Positions 18,055-28,747 are shown, counted from the first letter of the stretch. The stretch: 64,000 nt of DNA from UBA12018 sp051656605 (GCA_051656605.1 JBOGCF010000057.1:1-64000), one strand, 5' to 3'. Translations and numbers: made by a program. The notes: a model not told the origin generated them from the letters alone.

Positions 18055-18783
18055 TTATTTTCTTTTGGTACAAACAATTTGATTCTTAAACTTTAAATTA
18101 ATTGTGCTATATCGATTCCACCCTACATAAGGTACGGCTTGTCGATAAAAGAGCATTAGGTTGTTTAGTTTTTCATGATAATGATCCAAACTTCCTAGAA
18201 TGATCCGATGACTACCTACTCGAGGTATCAGTTCCACATCCAGATTCTGATCTACATAAATCTGTTCGATTTGTGATCGCCAGAATCGGTCATCCTGTAA
18301 GAATTTAGCAAAATCGTATAACTGTTGTTTTGCAAACTCTTTTTCTACATAGCCAGTAACGACGGGCACATGTGCTGCAAAACGGGAGGAAGTAGGCATT
18401 ACGTCACCATCTTTGTCTAAATAAAAGTTTCCATGAGTACCCATAATACGCATAATTGGTATTTTTTGTATCACATCAACTCGTACTTTCCCCGATGGCG
18501 TTTTGTAAACCTCTACTTCTCTAAGCATCGGATTCTTTTGTAAAGACTGCTCAATTGCTTCCGTATTGACCGACGACATATCTTTTCCATTCGGATTGAT
18601 ATTGGTACCTTTCAAAAAACCCTGTATTTCTTTATCGTTCACAAAGCGCTTGTCCAAACTATCCAGTATCGCAATATGAATCCCTTCACATTCTCCTTCA
18701 GTTCTGTTATCATTAAAAAACAGAATAACCATTAGAATGTAACAAGTCAATACTACAGATACTATAAGAGTTAACGTGCGCAT
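18055..18783 (-). CDS. ftsQ: Cell division protein FtsQ
   Basis: A 242-residue bitopic membrane protein with a transmembrane helix at residues 4-23 and a periplasmic part. A POTRA-like region (VNDKEIQGFLKG, then LREVEVYKTPSGKVRVDV) is followed by the FtsQ beta domain. It links early and late divisome proteins. Its first 13 bases overlap the end of murC. Sequence identity in this family is low, so position between murC and ftsA adds to the call. Confidence 0.88.
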   Translation of the reverse strand: MRTLTLIVSVVLTCYILMVILFFNDNRTEGECEGIHIAILDSLDKRFVNDKEIQGFLKGTNINPNGKDMSSVNTEAIEQSLQKNPMLREVEVYKTPSGKVRVDVIQKIPIMRIMGTHGNFYLDKDGDVMPTSSRFAAHVPVVTGYVEKEFAKQQLYDFAKFLQDDRFWRSQIEQIYVDQNLDVELIPRVGSHRIILGSLDHYHEKLNNLMLFYRQAVPYVGWNRYSTINLKFKNQIVCTKRK

Positions 18784-20162
18784 CGTTTCTTTTCAAGAAT
18801 TTCTTTTACTGGAACCAATAATCTATCAATATCACCAGCTCCTATCATTAATAACACTTGATAACTACCCTTTTCAATCACAGATAATAAATCCTCCTTA
18901 TTTACCATTTGTTTATCAGATATAGATACCTGATCAAATATCAACTTGGAGGTTACTCCTGGAATTGGCTCCTCTCGGGCCGGATATATATCTAATAAGA
19001 TCAATTGATCTAACAACGATAAACTGTGTGCAAACTCAGAGGCAAAGTCATTGGTGCGACTAAATAAATGAGGTTGAAAAATACCCGTTATTTTTTTATC
19101 GGGGTACAATGCCTTTACTGACTGTATACTTGCTTCTAGTTCTGATGGATGATGTGCATAATCATCGATCAAAACAATATCGTCATGTTTGAGATAAAAG
19201 TCGAATCGGCGTTTTGCACCGGTAAAAGAAGTCATCGCTTCGCGAAGCTCGTCTTCCTTTACTCCATTGAGCCAGGCGATTGCCATAGCAACAACAGCAT
19301 TCTCTATATTTATCTTAACAGGTACGCCTAAAATTATGTTTTTAATTTTTGAATTTGGTGTAACAAAATCAAAAATTATCTCTCCATTTCCAATCTTAAC
19401 ATTTTCTGCATGAAAATCACCTTCATTTTCGCCTGAATAGGTATAAAGTTTTACACCATCTTGCAATCTAGGTTGTAGATCAATTCCTTTACGCATCAAT
19501 AAGACACCATCAGGACGAATCAAAGATGTGAAAATAGCAAAGCTTTCTCTGTATGCTTCTTCTGTTCCATAGATATCTAGGTGATCTGGATCTACCGATG
19601 TGATTGCAGCCATATAGGGGGATAGTTGATGGAAAGAACGATCATACTCATCCGCTTCGATAACGGTCAAATCACTTGTTTCTGAGAGCATCAAATTACT
19701 ACCGTAATTCTTTAAGATACCTCCAAGGAAAGCGTTACAATCGACATGTGAAGACTTTAATATATGCGCAAGCATCGAAGACGTTGTGGTCTTACCATGT
19801 GTTCCAGCCATACAAAGCCCTTTGGATATATTTGTTATGAGACCTAGCAACTGGGCTCGCTTCAGAATCTCAAATCCATTTTCTCTGAAATAAGTAAATT
19901 CAGAATGAGTTTGAGGTACTGCAGGTGTATATACCACAAGTGTAGTCTCTTTTTCTAGGCAACAATCAGGAATCATCTTTACATTATCTTCATAATGAAT
20001 TTGTGCTCCTTCTTCGTTTAATTTTAAAGTAAGGTCAGTTGCAGTTTTATCATAACCGGCAACGAACTTACCTTTAGCAAGAAAGTATCGGATTAAGGCA
20101 CTCATACCGATACCGCCGGCCCCGATAAAATATAATGATTTAATTGTATTCAGATTTATCAT
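18771..20162 (-). CDS. murC: UDP-N-acetylmuramate--L-alanine ligase
   Basis: MurC adds L-alanine to UDP-MurNAc, the first amino acid of the peptidoglycan stem. The N-terminal Rossmann motif FIGAGGIGMSAL, the ATP-binding motif GTHGKTT (120-126), EADEYDRSF and the C-terminal DDYAHHPSE are all present in 463 residues. It overlaps murG by 4 bases and ftsQ by 13, so it is translationally coupled within the operon. Confidence 0.97.
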   Translation of the reverse strand: MINLNTIKSLYFIGAGGIGMSALIRYFLAKGKFVAGYDKTATDLTLKLNEEGAQIHYEDNVKMIPDCCLEKETTLVVYTPAVPQTHSEFTYFRENGFEILKRAQLLGLITNISKGLCMAGTHGKTTTSSMLAHILKSSHVDCNAFLGGILKNYGSNLMLSETSDLTVIEADEYDRSFHQLSPYMAAITSVDPDHLDIYGTEEAYRESFAIFTSLIRPDGVLLMRKGIDLQPRLQDGVKLYTYSGENEGDFHAENVKIGNGEIIFDFVTPNSKIKNIILGVPVKINIENAVVAMAIAWLNGVKEDELREAMTSFTGAKRRFDFYLKHDDIVLIDDYAHHPSELEASIQSVKALYPDKKITGIFQPHLFSRTNDFASEFAHSLSLLDQLILLDIYPAREEPIPGVTSKLIFDQVSISDKQMVNKEDLLSVIEKGSYQVLLMIGAGDIDRLLVPVKEILEKKRCAR

Positions 20163-21271
20163 TTCTTTTCTATGATTGCCACGATTTCGTCTACAATGCG
20201 ATCAGCCGACTTGTGCTGAGCCATTGTTTCAATATTTCGTGATAAAGTTTTGAGTTTATTATTATCAGCAACAACCTTCAAAGCAGTGTCTATTAATATA
20301 GCCTCTGCTTCTTTGTCCGTAACAAGGACAGCCGCGTCTTTTTTCACCAAAGCCAATGCATTTTTAGTTTGATGATCTTCTGCTACGTTTGGAGAAGGGA
20401 CCAATATTACAGGCTTTCTTAATAATGCAAACTCTGAAATTGATCCTGCTCCTGCTCGTGAAATAACCAAATCAGCCACCGCATAAGCATAATCCATATG
20501 GGTAATGAAGTCTTGTGCATAAACCGGAATGCCATGAAACGGTTTGATAGCTTTTAAAGCATCTTCGTAGTAGTTTTTACCTGTTTGCCATAAGATCTGT
20601 ATTTCCGATTGATCTAGTTTGTCCAGATGCTTAATCACACTCTGATTGATTGTACGGGCACCGAGGCTACCACCAAGAATCAGAATAGTTTTTTTATTTG
20701 GATCCAGTTTGAAGTACGCATATGCTTCAGTTTTATTTACACGGCTGTCTTCTAGAACTTGTCTTACTGGATTTCCTGTAATTACAATTCTGTCTTTAGG
20801 AAAAAAACGCTCCATACCATCGTAAGCTACACAAATTCTTGAAGCCACCTTTGCTAGAAGCTTATTGGTAACTCCTGCATACGAATTTTGCTCTTGTAGC
20901 AAAGTGGGGATACCCATCCATCCGGCAATCCTAAGAGTAGGACCACTAGCATAACCACCTACACCAACAGCAATATCAGGTTTAAACTGTCTGATGTGCT
21001 TAGAGGCTATCCATAAGCTCTTACACAATCGCATCAGTACCTTTATGTTATTTAATTTATTTGCTCTGTCAAACCCACTAATTGGGAGTCCAATGATTTT
21101 ATATCCCGCAGCAGGAACTTTCTCCATTTCCATTCTATTATCAGCTCCCACAAATAGAATCTCCGAGTCTGGAAAACGCTTTTTAAAAGCATTAGCGATT
21201 GAGATCGCAGGAAAGATATGTCCTCCGGTACCTCCTCCGCTTATGATCATTTTATATTTTTTCATTTTCAA
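20159..21271 (-). CDS. murG: UDP-GlcNAc:lipid I N-acetylglucosaminyltransferase
   Basis: MurG makes lipid II from lipid I at the inner face of the membrane. The N-terminal GGGTGGHIFPA (residues 12-22), the loop GVGGYASGP and the C-terminal donor site ISRAGAGSISE are clear. The 370-residue length is normal. The start at 21271 or the ATG two codons later both overlap the end of ftsW. Confidence 0.96.
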   Translation of the reverse strand: MKMKKYKMIISGGGTGGHIFPAISIANAFKKRFPDSEILFVGADNRMEMEKVPAAGYKIIGLPISGFDRANKLNNIKVLMRLCKSLWIASKHIRQFKPDIAVGVGGYASGPTLRIAGWMGIPTLLQEQNSYAGVTNKLLAKVASRICVAYDGMERFFPKDRIVITGNPVRQVLEDSRVNKTEAYAYFKLDPNKKTILILGGSLGARTINQSVIKHLDKLDQSEIQILWQTGKNYYEDALKAIKPFHGIPVYAQDFITHMDYAYAVADLVISRAGAGSISEFALLRKPVILVPSPNVAEDHQTKNALALVKKDAAVLVTDKEAEAILIDTALKVVADNNKLKTLSRNIETMAQHKSADRIVDEIVAIIEKK

Positions 21272-22502
21272 CAGTTGTTTGTTGTTCTACGGTATCTAGT
21301 ACTGGCGAAAGTTCTGTCTCTTGAGGCTCTTCTTCTGTTTCATCTTCCTCATCACCGATACCGGCTGCAAATCTACTTACACTTAGAATGATTCCAAAAT
21401 AGACGCATGTAATAATTGTAGAAGTACCACCTCGACTCACCAATGGCAATGGCTGACCGGTTACCGGAATTAGGTTTACCGCAACAGACATATTTGTCAA
21501 TGCTTGCAATACCAAAAGCAGTCCACATCCCAATACAAGGAGTTTGGGAAAACGAGTCTCACACTTTCGAGCAATTAACCCCACACGTATCAAGATAAAC
21601 ACGTATAGAGAAAGCACAGTAAAGCCTCCAAGCAATCCGAGCTCTTCCATGATAATTGCAAAGATAAAGTCAGAATAAGCCTGGGGTAGATAGTCTCTTT
21701 GTTGTCCATGCCCCGGCATCTGTCCAAATACACCACCGCGGGCAATTGCTATTTTAGCATGAGAAACTTGAAAGTTTTCATCCGTTATTTTTACCTCACC
21801 GGTAGGAGAGGTTTCATGCTTCTCTGTAAAAGACTCGATACGATTCTTCCAAGTCACAGCGCGAGGTAAAACAGCCACAGCATTCTCGGGAAGAACCATA
21901 AGTAATAAAAGCGCTAAAGCTCCTAAAGCAGCTAAAGAACCTCCAAACTTAAGCAGTTGTTTTATCGGAACCATTCCGATAAACATCATTAGGAAGCATA
22001 CTACAAATAGCATAAATGCAGTGGAAAAGTTATCAATCAAGATAAACGCACATGTTACAAGAATGCCTCCTATGAGCCAATAAAAAGTTTTATCGTGTTC
22101 ATCATCGGTACGTTTACTTAAGATGAAAGCAACATAACCGATAAGTGATATTTTGGCAATTTCAGAAGGTTGAAAAGAAACTCCAAATATTGTAAGCCAA
22201 CGGCTCGCACCATTCACACTTTCTCCAAATATCATTGCTGCCATAATTAGGAACAAGGAGAGTGGCAAAATAGCCACTAGCGCTCGAAAGAACTTATAGG
22301 GAATATTATGTAGAACCAGAACACAAGCAAATCCGATTAAGAGGAAAGTGGTGTGTCGTACGATAGGTCCCCAGAAATAGCTATTACGGTACGCGATTGT
22401 ACTGGTTGCGCTAAACACTTCAATAATAGAAGTCAGACACAAGAACATAAAAATGATCCAAATCACTCTATCTCCTTTGAATAATTTATTGGCTAAATCC
22501 AT
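21252..22502 (-). CDS. ftsW: Septal peptidoglycan polymerase FtsW
   Basis: FtsW is the SEDS-family glycosyltransferase of the divisome. Of its 416 residues, about ten hydrophobic segments are visible. The family segments FQPSEIAKI and the C-terminal LPLVSRGGTS are present, and the large periplasmic loop has HAKIAIARGG and FGQMPGHGQQRDYLPQAYSD. The acidic C-terminal tail after residue 385 is cytoplasmic. It lies between murD and murG and overlaps murG by 20 bases. Confidence 0.95.
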   Translation of the reverse strand: MDLANKLFKGDRVIWIIFMFLCLTSIIEVFSATSTIAYRNSYFWGPIVRHTTFLLIGFACVLVLHNIPYKFFRALVAILPLSLFLIMAAMIFGESVNGASRWLTIFGVSFQPSEIAKISLIGYVAFILSKRTDDEHDKTFYWLIGGILVTCAFILIDNFSTAFMLFVVCFLMMFIGMVPIKQLLKFGGSLAALGALALLLLMVLPENAVAVLPRAVTWKNRIESFTEKHETSPTGEVKITDENFQVSHAKIAIARGGVFGQMPGHGQQRDYLPQAYSDFIFAIIMEELGLLGGFTVLSLYVFILIRVGLIARKCETRFPKLLVLGCGLLLVLQALTNMSVAVNLIPVTGQPLPLVSRGGTSTIITCVYFGIILSVSRFAAGIGDEEDETEEEPQETELSPVLDTVEQQTTVENEKI

Positions 22503-22514
22503 AATCGAATGGGT

Positions 22515-23849
22515 TTATAGATTCTTGACACAAGCTTTAAACTGCTCGCCTCTATCCTCGTAATTTTTGAATAAGTCGAAGCTAGCACAGCATGGCGATA
22601 GCAATACGCAATCACCGTTATGTGCTACTTTTGTAGCTTCTGCAATAGCCTCGTTCATCGATCCGGTCTCTGTGTATGGAATATCCATGGAGCCGAAAAA
22701 CTGAACAAGTTTCGTATTATCTACACCCATAAAAACAAGGTGTTTTACCTTTTCTCGAACCAACTCCTCAATTTCCGAATAATCGTTACCTTTATCTGTG
22801 CCTCCTAGAATAAGAACCACCGGTTTGGTCATGCTTTGTAATGCATACCAACACGAATTCACGTTTGTTGCTTTCGAGTCATTTACATATTCAATACCAT
22901 CTACGGTACCCACATTCTCCAAGCGATGCTCTACACCGTTGAAGTTAGACAAAGCAATACGCAATTGCGTATCATCAACACCTGCTATTTTTGCAGCCGT
23001 TGCAGCCGCTAGCGCATTATACAAGTTGTGTTTGCCCCGCAAAGCTAATTCATTTCGAGGCATAGAGAATGAAGCTCCCTTTACTGCGATTTCAATTTCT
23101 TGTTCGGTAGCAAAAGACCATACATCTTTCTCCTTTGTTTCTGCAAAAGGATAAAGAGTAGGAGTGGATTGTATACGAGGAACTTCAATCTTTAATACAG
23201 GATCGTCATTCCAGAAAATAAAAGCATCAGCCTCTGTTTGATTCTGCGTAATACGCATCTTCGAGTCGATGTAGTTTTGCATCTTATACTCATATCGATC
23301 CAAGTGGTCCGGAGTAATATTCAATAAGATCGCAATATCAGCCTTAAACTGGTACATGTTGTCGAGTTGAAAACTACTCAATTCCACAACGTAGTAGTCA
23401 AAGTTTGCTGTAGCTACCTGCAAGGCAAGGCTGTTACCCACATTACCTGCTAATCCTACGTTATAGTCGGCCAATTTAAGAATGTGATATAAAAGCATTG
23501 TTGTTGTTGTTTTTCCATTACTTCCGGTAATGCACAACATTTTAGCAGAGGTATATCTGCCAGCAAATTCAATTTCAGAAATGATCGGAATACCAGCTGC
23601 TTTGATCGCTTTGATCATCGGAGCTTTGTCTGGAATACCCGGACTTTTGATCACCTCTGTCGCGTTAAGAATGAGAGCTTCCGAGTGTTGCTTCTCCTCC
23701 CACACAATATTATATTGATCAAGCAATTGCTTGTAATTATCTTTAATGGCAGATAAGTCGGATACAAAAACGTCGTATCCTTTTACTTTTGCTAAAACTG
23801 CTGCACCGGCTCCACTTTCTCCGGCACCCAACACTACAATTCGTTTCAT
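22515..23849 (-). CDS. murD: UDP-N-acetylmuramoyl-L-alanine--D-glutamate ligase
   Basis: MurD adds D-glutamate to the stem peptide. Starting at the ATG at 23849 gives 444 residues beginning MKRIVVLGAGESG, the expected Rossmann start. A longer open frame reaches 23921, but it overlaps mraY and lacks conservation; AGGTGA lies just upstream of the chosen start. GSNGKTTTT (ATP site), ELSSFQLD and NDSKATN are present. Confidence 0.95.
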   Translation of the reverse strand: MKRIVVLGAGESGAGAAVLAKVKGYDVFVSDLSAIKDNYKQLLDQYNIVWEEKQHSEALILNATEVIKSPGIPDKAPMIKAIKAAGIPIISEIEFAGRYTSAKMLCITGSNGKTTTTMLLYHILKLADYNVGLAGNVGNSLALQVATANFDYYVVELSSFQLDNMYQFKADIAILLNITPDHLDRYEYKMQNYIDSKMRITQNQTEADAFIFWNDDPVLKIEVPRIQSTPTLYPFAETKEKDVWSFATEQEIEIAVKGASFSMPRNELALRGKHNLYNALAAATAAKIAGVDDTQLRIALSNFNGVEHRLENVGTVDGIEYVNDSKATNVNSCWYALQSMTKPVVLILGGTDKGNDYSEIEELVREKVKHLVFMGVDNTKLVQFFGSMDIPYTETGSMNEAIAEATKVAHNGDCVLLSPCCASFDLFKNYEDRGEQFKACVKNL

Positions 23850-23863
23850 ATCACCTAGATTTA

Positions 23864-25123
23864 TTACCTCATTTTTAGGGTTACGATTGTCAATACTGCC
23901 AGAATAATTCCGATCAACCAAAAGCGAACTACAATCTTAGATTCAGGAATTACTTGGATCGGGCGTTGTATCAAAGCATCAATACCAGCATTACCTGGTT
24001 TTTGGAAGTGATGGTGTAGCGGAGTCATTTTAAACACACGTTTACCCACACCCGTTTTACGTTTCGTCATTTTAAAATAAGCCACCTGTATCATAACCGA
24101 CAGACTTTCGGCCAAGAACACTCCGCACAAAATAGGGATCAATAACTCCTTACGGATGATAATTGCAAAAACAGCAATGATACCGCCTAGCGTAAGACTG
24201 CCAGTATCTCCCATAAATACCTGTGCCGGAAAGGCATTGTACCATAAGAACCCAACAGTTGCCCCGATAAATGCAGCAGCAAAAACCACAAGCTCTTCCG
24301 CTCCCGGTATAAACATGATATTCAGGTACGAAGCAAATTGTATGTGCGACGACATATAAGCCAATATGCCAAGAGCAACTCCGATGATTGCCGAGCTACC
24401 AGTAGCCAAGCCATCTAGTCCGTCTGTTAAATTTGCTCCATTCGATACAGCTGTTACAATAAATATCGTAACCAAAACGAATAAGACCCAGGCTGCTTCT
24501 TTTTGATAGTCTCCGGCCACCTTTACCAACTCAGCATAATCAAAGTTATTATTCTTCAAAAATGGGATGGTTGTTTTCGTCGACTTGGTGTCAACAGTAT
24601 GAAAAGTTGCATGGTGTACTACGTCGTCCTTCATTACCTCTGTATTTTCACGAATTACCACTTGTGGAGATAAGTACAGCGTAACACCTACGATTAGACC
24701 AAGACCAACTTGTCCGATAATCTTAAACTTACCGTGAAGCCCCTCTTTGTCCTTTTTAAACACCTTAATATAGTCATCCGCAAAGCCTAGCGCACCAAGC
24801 CATAATGTAGTGACAAGCATTAAGATCACATATATATTTCCTAAACGGGCAAAAAGTAAAGTCGGTACTAATATCGAAATAATGATAATCACCCCACCCA
24901 TTGTAGGGGTACCCTTCTTCGACATCTGTCCCTCAAGTCCCAGATTTCTCACTGTTTCACCAATTTGAAGATACTGAAGCTTATTGATTATTTTTCGTCC
25001 TATAATAGTTGAAATCATTAAAGAGAAAATCAGCGCCAAAGCCGAACGAAACGATACGTATTTAAACATACCAGCTCCCGGCAAGTCCAACTGATCTAGA
25101 TAATTAAACAAATAATATAACAT
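23864..25123 (-). CDS. mraY: Phospho-N-acetylmuramoyl-pentapeptide transferase
   Basis: MraY transfers phospho-MurNAc-pentapeptide to undecaprenyl phosphate to form lipid I. This is a polytopic membrane protein of 419 residues with KKGTPTMGGV, the catalytic ADDYIKV, NLTDGLDGLA and MGDTGSL, plus the late HHHFQKPG motif. An insertion at about 150-195 accounts for its length over E. coli MraY and is common in Bacteroidota. Confidence 0.97.
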   Translation of the reverse strand: MLYYLFNYLDQLDLPGAGMFKYVSFRSALALIFSLMISTIIGRKIINKLQYLQIGETVRNLGLEGQMSKKGTPTMGGVIIIISILVPTLLFARLGNIYVILMLVTTLWLGALGFADDYIKVFKKDKEGLHGKFKIIGQVGLGLIVGVTLYLSPQVVIRENTEVMKDDVVHHATFHTVDTKSTKTTIPFLKNNNFDYAELVKVAGDYQKEAAWVLFVLVTIFIVTAVSNGANLTDGLDGLATGSSAIIGVALGILAYMSSHIQFASYLNIMFIPGAEELVVFAAAFIGATVGFLWYNAFPAQVFMGDTGSLTLGGIIAVFAIIIRKELLIPILCGVFLAESLSVMIQVAYFKMTKRKTGVGKRVFKMTPLHHHFQKPGNAGIDALIQRPIQVIPESKIVVRFWLIGIILAVLTIVTLKMR

Positions 25124-25142
25124 AACAAACAGATTCTTTCGC

Positions 25143-26591
25143 TCAAATAAACTCTCTTACTATCTCTCGATCATCAAAGTGGTGTTTCACACCTTTCACA
25201 TCTTGATAATCCTCATGTCCTTTCCCTGCAATTAAAATAACATCACCGGCATTTGCCATCATAATAGCCGTTTTAATAGCTTGTTTACGATCGGTAATAC
25301 ACAACACCTTCTTCATCTCGTTGTTGTCTAGTCCGGCAGTCATATTTTCAATAATTGCATCCGGCTCTTCGAAGCGTGGATTATCAGAAGTAAGAATCAC
25401 TTGTTCGCTATATTTAACCGATTCCTTTGCCATCAAAGGACGTTTTCCTTTATCTCTATTTCCTCCGGCACCTACTACCGTAATTACGCGTCCTTTGTCA
25501 CTAAGCACCTCATGAATTGCGTTCAGTACATTGGTCAGTGCATCCGGAGTATGAGCATAATCTACAATAGCCGTAAAACCTTTATCAGAGCGAATCGTTT
25601 CAAAACGACCCGATACCGGATGAAGTGTACTAATTTGTAGTAAGACTTCATTCGGCTCTTCTCCCAGAGCCACAGCGGCGCCATAGACTGCCAGAAGATT
25701 ATACGCATTAAACTTTCCTACAAAGTGTACCATCACCTCAGTCCCGTTTACTTCAAGCAGTGTCCCTTCAAAAAGCTTTTCAAGGATGCGGCCTTTAAAA
25801 TCAGCCAACGAACGTAACGAATAAGTAAGTTTGCGTGCAGCTGTGTTTTGAAGCATCACCATGCCCGATTTGTCATCTAGGTTTGTCAATGCAAAGGCCG
25901 ACTTTGGTAATTGATCAAAGAACCCTTTTTTTGCTTTCAAATACGCATCAACCGTTTTATGGTAATCTAGGTGATCGCGAGTTAGGTTGGTAAAGATCCC
26001 CCCGTCGAAGTTCAAGCCGCTTATACGTTTTTGGTCTACCGAGTGCGAACTCACTTCCATAAATGCATGCGTACATCCGGCTTCCACCATTTCGGCAAGC
26101 AGCATATTGAGGGAAATCGGATCAGGCGTAGTGTGTGTAGCCGGAACAGCTTTATCGTCTACATAGTTGCATACCGTAGAAAGCAATCCGGTTTTGTAAC
26201 CAAGCTTTCTAAACAGGTCGTACAACAAGGTTGCGATAGTTGTTTTACCATTGGTTCCCGTTACCCCCACTAGTGTAAGGCGATCCGAAGGATTGCCATA
26301 CCACTGAGCAGCTAATTTACCCAACGCATCGGCCGAGTTTTTTACCTGGATATACGTAACGGAATCCTCCATTTGTGAAGGCATATCTTCGCATACCACA
26401 GCTGTTGCACCTTGCTCAATAGCTTTGTTAATATATTCATGACCATCGTTTGCTGTCCCTTTTACGGCAACAAACAAATGACCTTTTTCAATCTTTCTAG
26501 AATCCGAGTCTAAACCGAAAATATCGATGTTAAGACCTCCTTGGATCACTTTTTCTTTAATTGCTTCGATTAATACGCTTAATTTCATCAT
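25143..26591 (-). CDS. murE: UDP-MurNAc-tripeptide synthetase (meso-DAP type)
   Basis: MurE adds the third residue of the stem peptide. The ATP motif GTNGKTT (about 110-116), MEVSSHSVDQKR and the C-terminal GHEDYQ are visible. The motif DNPRFEEP contains the DNPR signature of enzymes that use meso-diaminopimelate, so the organism should have DAP-type peptidoglycan. It has 482 residues and lies 8 bases after the PBP gene. Confidence 0.96.
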   Translation of the reverse strand: MMKLSVLIEAIKEKVIQGGLNIDIFGLDSDSRKIEKGHLFVAVKGTANDGHEYINKAIEQGATAVVCEDMPSQMEDSVTYIQVKNSADALGKLAAQWYGNPSDRLTLVGVTGTNGKTTIATLLYDLFRKLGYKTGLLSTVCNYVDDKAVPATHTTPDPISLNMLLAEMVEAGCTHAFMEVSSHSVDQKRISGLNFDGGIFTNLTRDHLDYHKTVDAYLKAKKGFFDQLPKSAFALTNLDDKSGMVMLQNTAARKLTYSLRSLADFKGRILEKLFEGTLLEVNGTEVMVHFVGKFNAYNLLAVYGAAVALGEEPNEVLLQISTLHPVSGRFETIRSDKGFTAIVDYAHTPDALTNVLNAIHEVLSDKGRVITVVGAGGNRDKGKRPLMAKESVKYSEQVILTSDNPRFEEPDAIIENMTAGLDNNEMKKVLCITDRKQAIKTAIMMANAGDVILIAGKGHEDYQDVKGVKHHFDDREIVREFI

Positions 26592-26599
26592 ACAAGAGT

Positions 26600-28747
26600 T
26601 TATTTTAAAGTCAATGAAATTGATTGTCCTTTTGAAAATTTACGACCAGCCGGTATCGATTGCGATACTACCTTGCCACGTCCCGAGATAGAAACCCTTA
26701 GGCCGATACTCTCTAGAGCATAAACGGCATCTGTAGCTCCCATACCCGTTACTTTGGGCACCAATTCGTCACTTATATTGAGATCAGTTAATATCGCTTT
26801 ATCCTCGGGCATATCTACATCTACCCAGTTGGTTTCCACATCATCGTCGTTGCATCGCACGTTGAGCTTATCCAGAGCATATTCCAGTTTGCTGTAGTAG
26901 CCTGTCTTAATCTGAGGTTGTGGAGCCCACACTGTATCTGGTTCCAGATCTGAAGGTTTCAGTTTAATATTACTACCAAATACTTTTTCTGCGATATTCT
27001 TCGCAATCGGACCACAAATACCTCCTGCCGAAGGATAAGCCTTACGCGGGCGTCTCATGGTGATGATGAATGAATACTTCGGATTCTCTGCCGGAAAATA
27101 TCCCGCGAAAGTGACCTGGTGACTTTTGCCTCCGGCCTTATATCCCAGTGCCCCTTGAGAGATCTGAGCAGTTCCGGTTTTTCCTGCAATCCGAATCAAC
27201 TCCGATTTAGCAGCTTTACCGGTACCATTCTCAACCACTCCTACAAGCATCGAACGTATTTGTTTCAATGTTTTATCCGAGCAGATTGAGTTTTTGATTG
27301 TTTCGGTGTCAAAAGCTTTGATGATACGACCGTTTTTTTGGATATCCTTTACAAAGAAAGGCTTCACCATGCAACCATCATTCGCGATGGCATTAAAAAA
27401 CGACAACATATATATTGGAGGCACTTGTGTTTCGTAGCCAAACGACATCCAAGGCAAAGACAGTTTTGACCAATGCGGATTTTCAGACGGACGTCTGATC
27501 TTCGGTTTACCGGCACCCGGAAGTCCTAAGTCCATCGGTTGTGCAAAACCAAGATCCTGAATCTTCTGTACAAAGCGCTCCGGATCATTCTCGTACGCCC
27601 TTAAAATAATTTTGGCCGTACCAATATTCGAAGAGTTCCAGATTGCTTCTTCAGCGGTAAGCATGTGATATCCCCCTTTGTTCCAGTTGTGGTCGGTCAT
27701 CTTTGCACCTTTGTACATGAAGATCCCCGATCCCGTATCCACCGAATCTTGAGGACTAACCACTCCATCTTCCAGAGCTACCATCATCGAAGCCACTTTA
27801 AAGGTCGATCCCGGCTCCACCTCGTCGGCAATCGCATGGTTCATACTTTCGGCATACACCCCTTCGCGTACCCGTCCCATGTTGGAAATTGCTTTCACCT
27901 CGCCTGTTTTCACCTCCATCAGCACTACCGTACCATAGTCGGCATCTACTTCCGAAAGCTTATCCATCAGCGCTTTTTCTACAATATCTTGAAGTTTTAA
28001 GTCGATCGTAGTACGAATGTCGACCCCATCTACAGGCTCTTGTTCAATTACACGTGCCCAGCCAACCCCCAGTTTGATGCGGGTAGCATAGCCGTGTTGT
28101 CCTTGCAGTAGCGAGTCATAGGCCATTTCTATACCATTCTTTCCTTTACTGGTACCATCTTCTTCAAGTTCTCCGTAGATATCTCCAATGGTACGAGAAG
28201 CCAAAGTGCCATACGGTTTCTGTCGTTGTACCATTTCTTTGTAGTACAAGCCACTTCGGTTTCTACCCTTGTTGAAAAACGGAAAAGTCTGAACCTCTTT
28301 CAAGTCCAGATATGAAACTTTATTCTCATAAAGCGGATAGTTGCGGCTCTGCCGGTTGTATCCTTTTAAGATATGTTGTTTGTAAGAAGCTGCTGATCTA
28401 TTTTTAAATTTCTTGGAAAGCGCAAGAGCCATCGAATCGATATACTTGTTGAGTGTATCCTTACTGAGGCCGTCGGCTTTAAAGTCCATGTACAGATAAT
28501 AGCGAGGCACACTCGTTGCCATCAGCTTACCGTCACACGAATAGATATTACCTCTGTTGGGATATACTTTTACTTTGACTGCCTTTTGCTTTTCGCCCAG
28601 TTCACGCCATTTGTCTCTCTCTACAATCGATACCTGAAGCGCTCTGAGAACAATACCAACCACCACAAACATAAGTGCAACCACTATGATTAAGTAGTTT
28701 TTGAGCATGCGGCTCTCTTTGTTTTGATTCTCTTTTTCCATGTTCAC
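26600..28747 (-). CDS. ftsI: Divisome transpeptidase (PBP, FtsI-like) with a C-terminal PASTA domain
   Basis: A class B penicillin-binding protein of 715 residues. It has one N-terminal transmembrane helix (17-38), a dimerisation domain beginning YPNRGNIYSCDG, and a transpeptidase domain with the SxxK motif S-T-F-K at 314-317, SSN and KTGTAQ. A single PASTA domain occupies about 655-715 (VPKVTGMGATDAVYALE). It cross-links septal peptidoglycan and partners FtsW. PASTA domains are usual in Bacteroidota FtsI but absent from E. coli FtsI. The start overlaps the ftsL-like gene by 4 bases. Confidence 0.93.
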   Translation of the reverse strand: MNMEKENQNKESRMLKNYLIIVVALMFVVVGIVLRALQVSIVERDKWRELGEKQKAVKVKVYPNRGNIYSCDGKLMATSVPRYYLYMDFKADGLSKDTLNKYIDSMALALSKKFKNRSAASYKQHILKGYNRQSRNYPLYENKVSYLDLKEVQTFPFFNKGRNRSGLYYKEMVQRQKPYGTLASRTIGDIYGELEEDGTSKGKNGIEMAYDSLLQGQHGYATRIKLGVGWARVIEQEPVDGVDIRTTIDLKLQDIVEKALMDKLSEVDADYGTVVLMEVKTGEVKAISNMGRVREGVYAESMNHAIADEVEPGSTFKVASMMVALEDGVVSPQDSVDTGSGIFMYKGAKMTDHNWNKGGYHMLTAEEAIWNSSNIGTAKIILRAYENDPERFVQKIQDLGFAQPMDLGLPGAGKPKIRRPSENPHWSKLSLPWMSFGYETQVPPIYMLSFFNAIANDGCMVKPFFVKDIQKNGRIIKAFDTETIKNSICSDKTLKQIRSMLVGVVENGTGKAAKSELIRIAGKTGTAQISQGALGYKAGGKSHQVTFAGYFPAENPKYSFIITMRRPRKAYPSAGGICGPIAKNIAEKVFGSNIKLKPSDLEPDTVWAPQPQIKTGYYSKLEYALDKLNVRCNDDDVETNWVDVDMPEDKAILTDLNISDELVPKVTGMGATDAVYALESIGLRVSISGRGKVVSQSIPAGRKFSKGQSISLTLK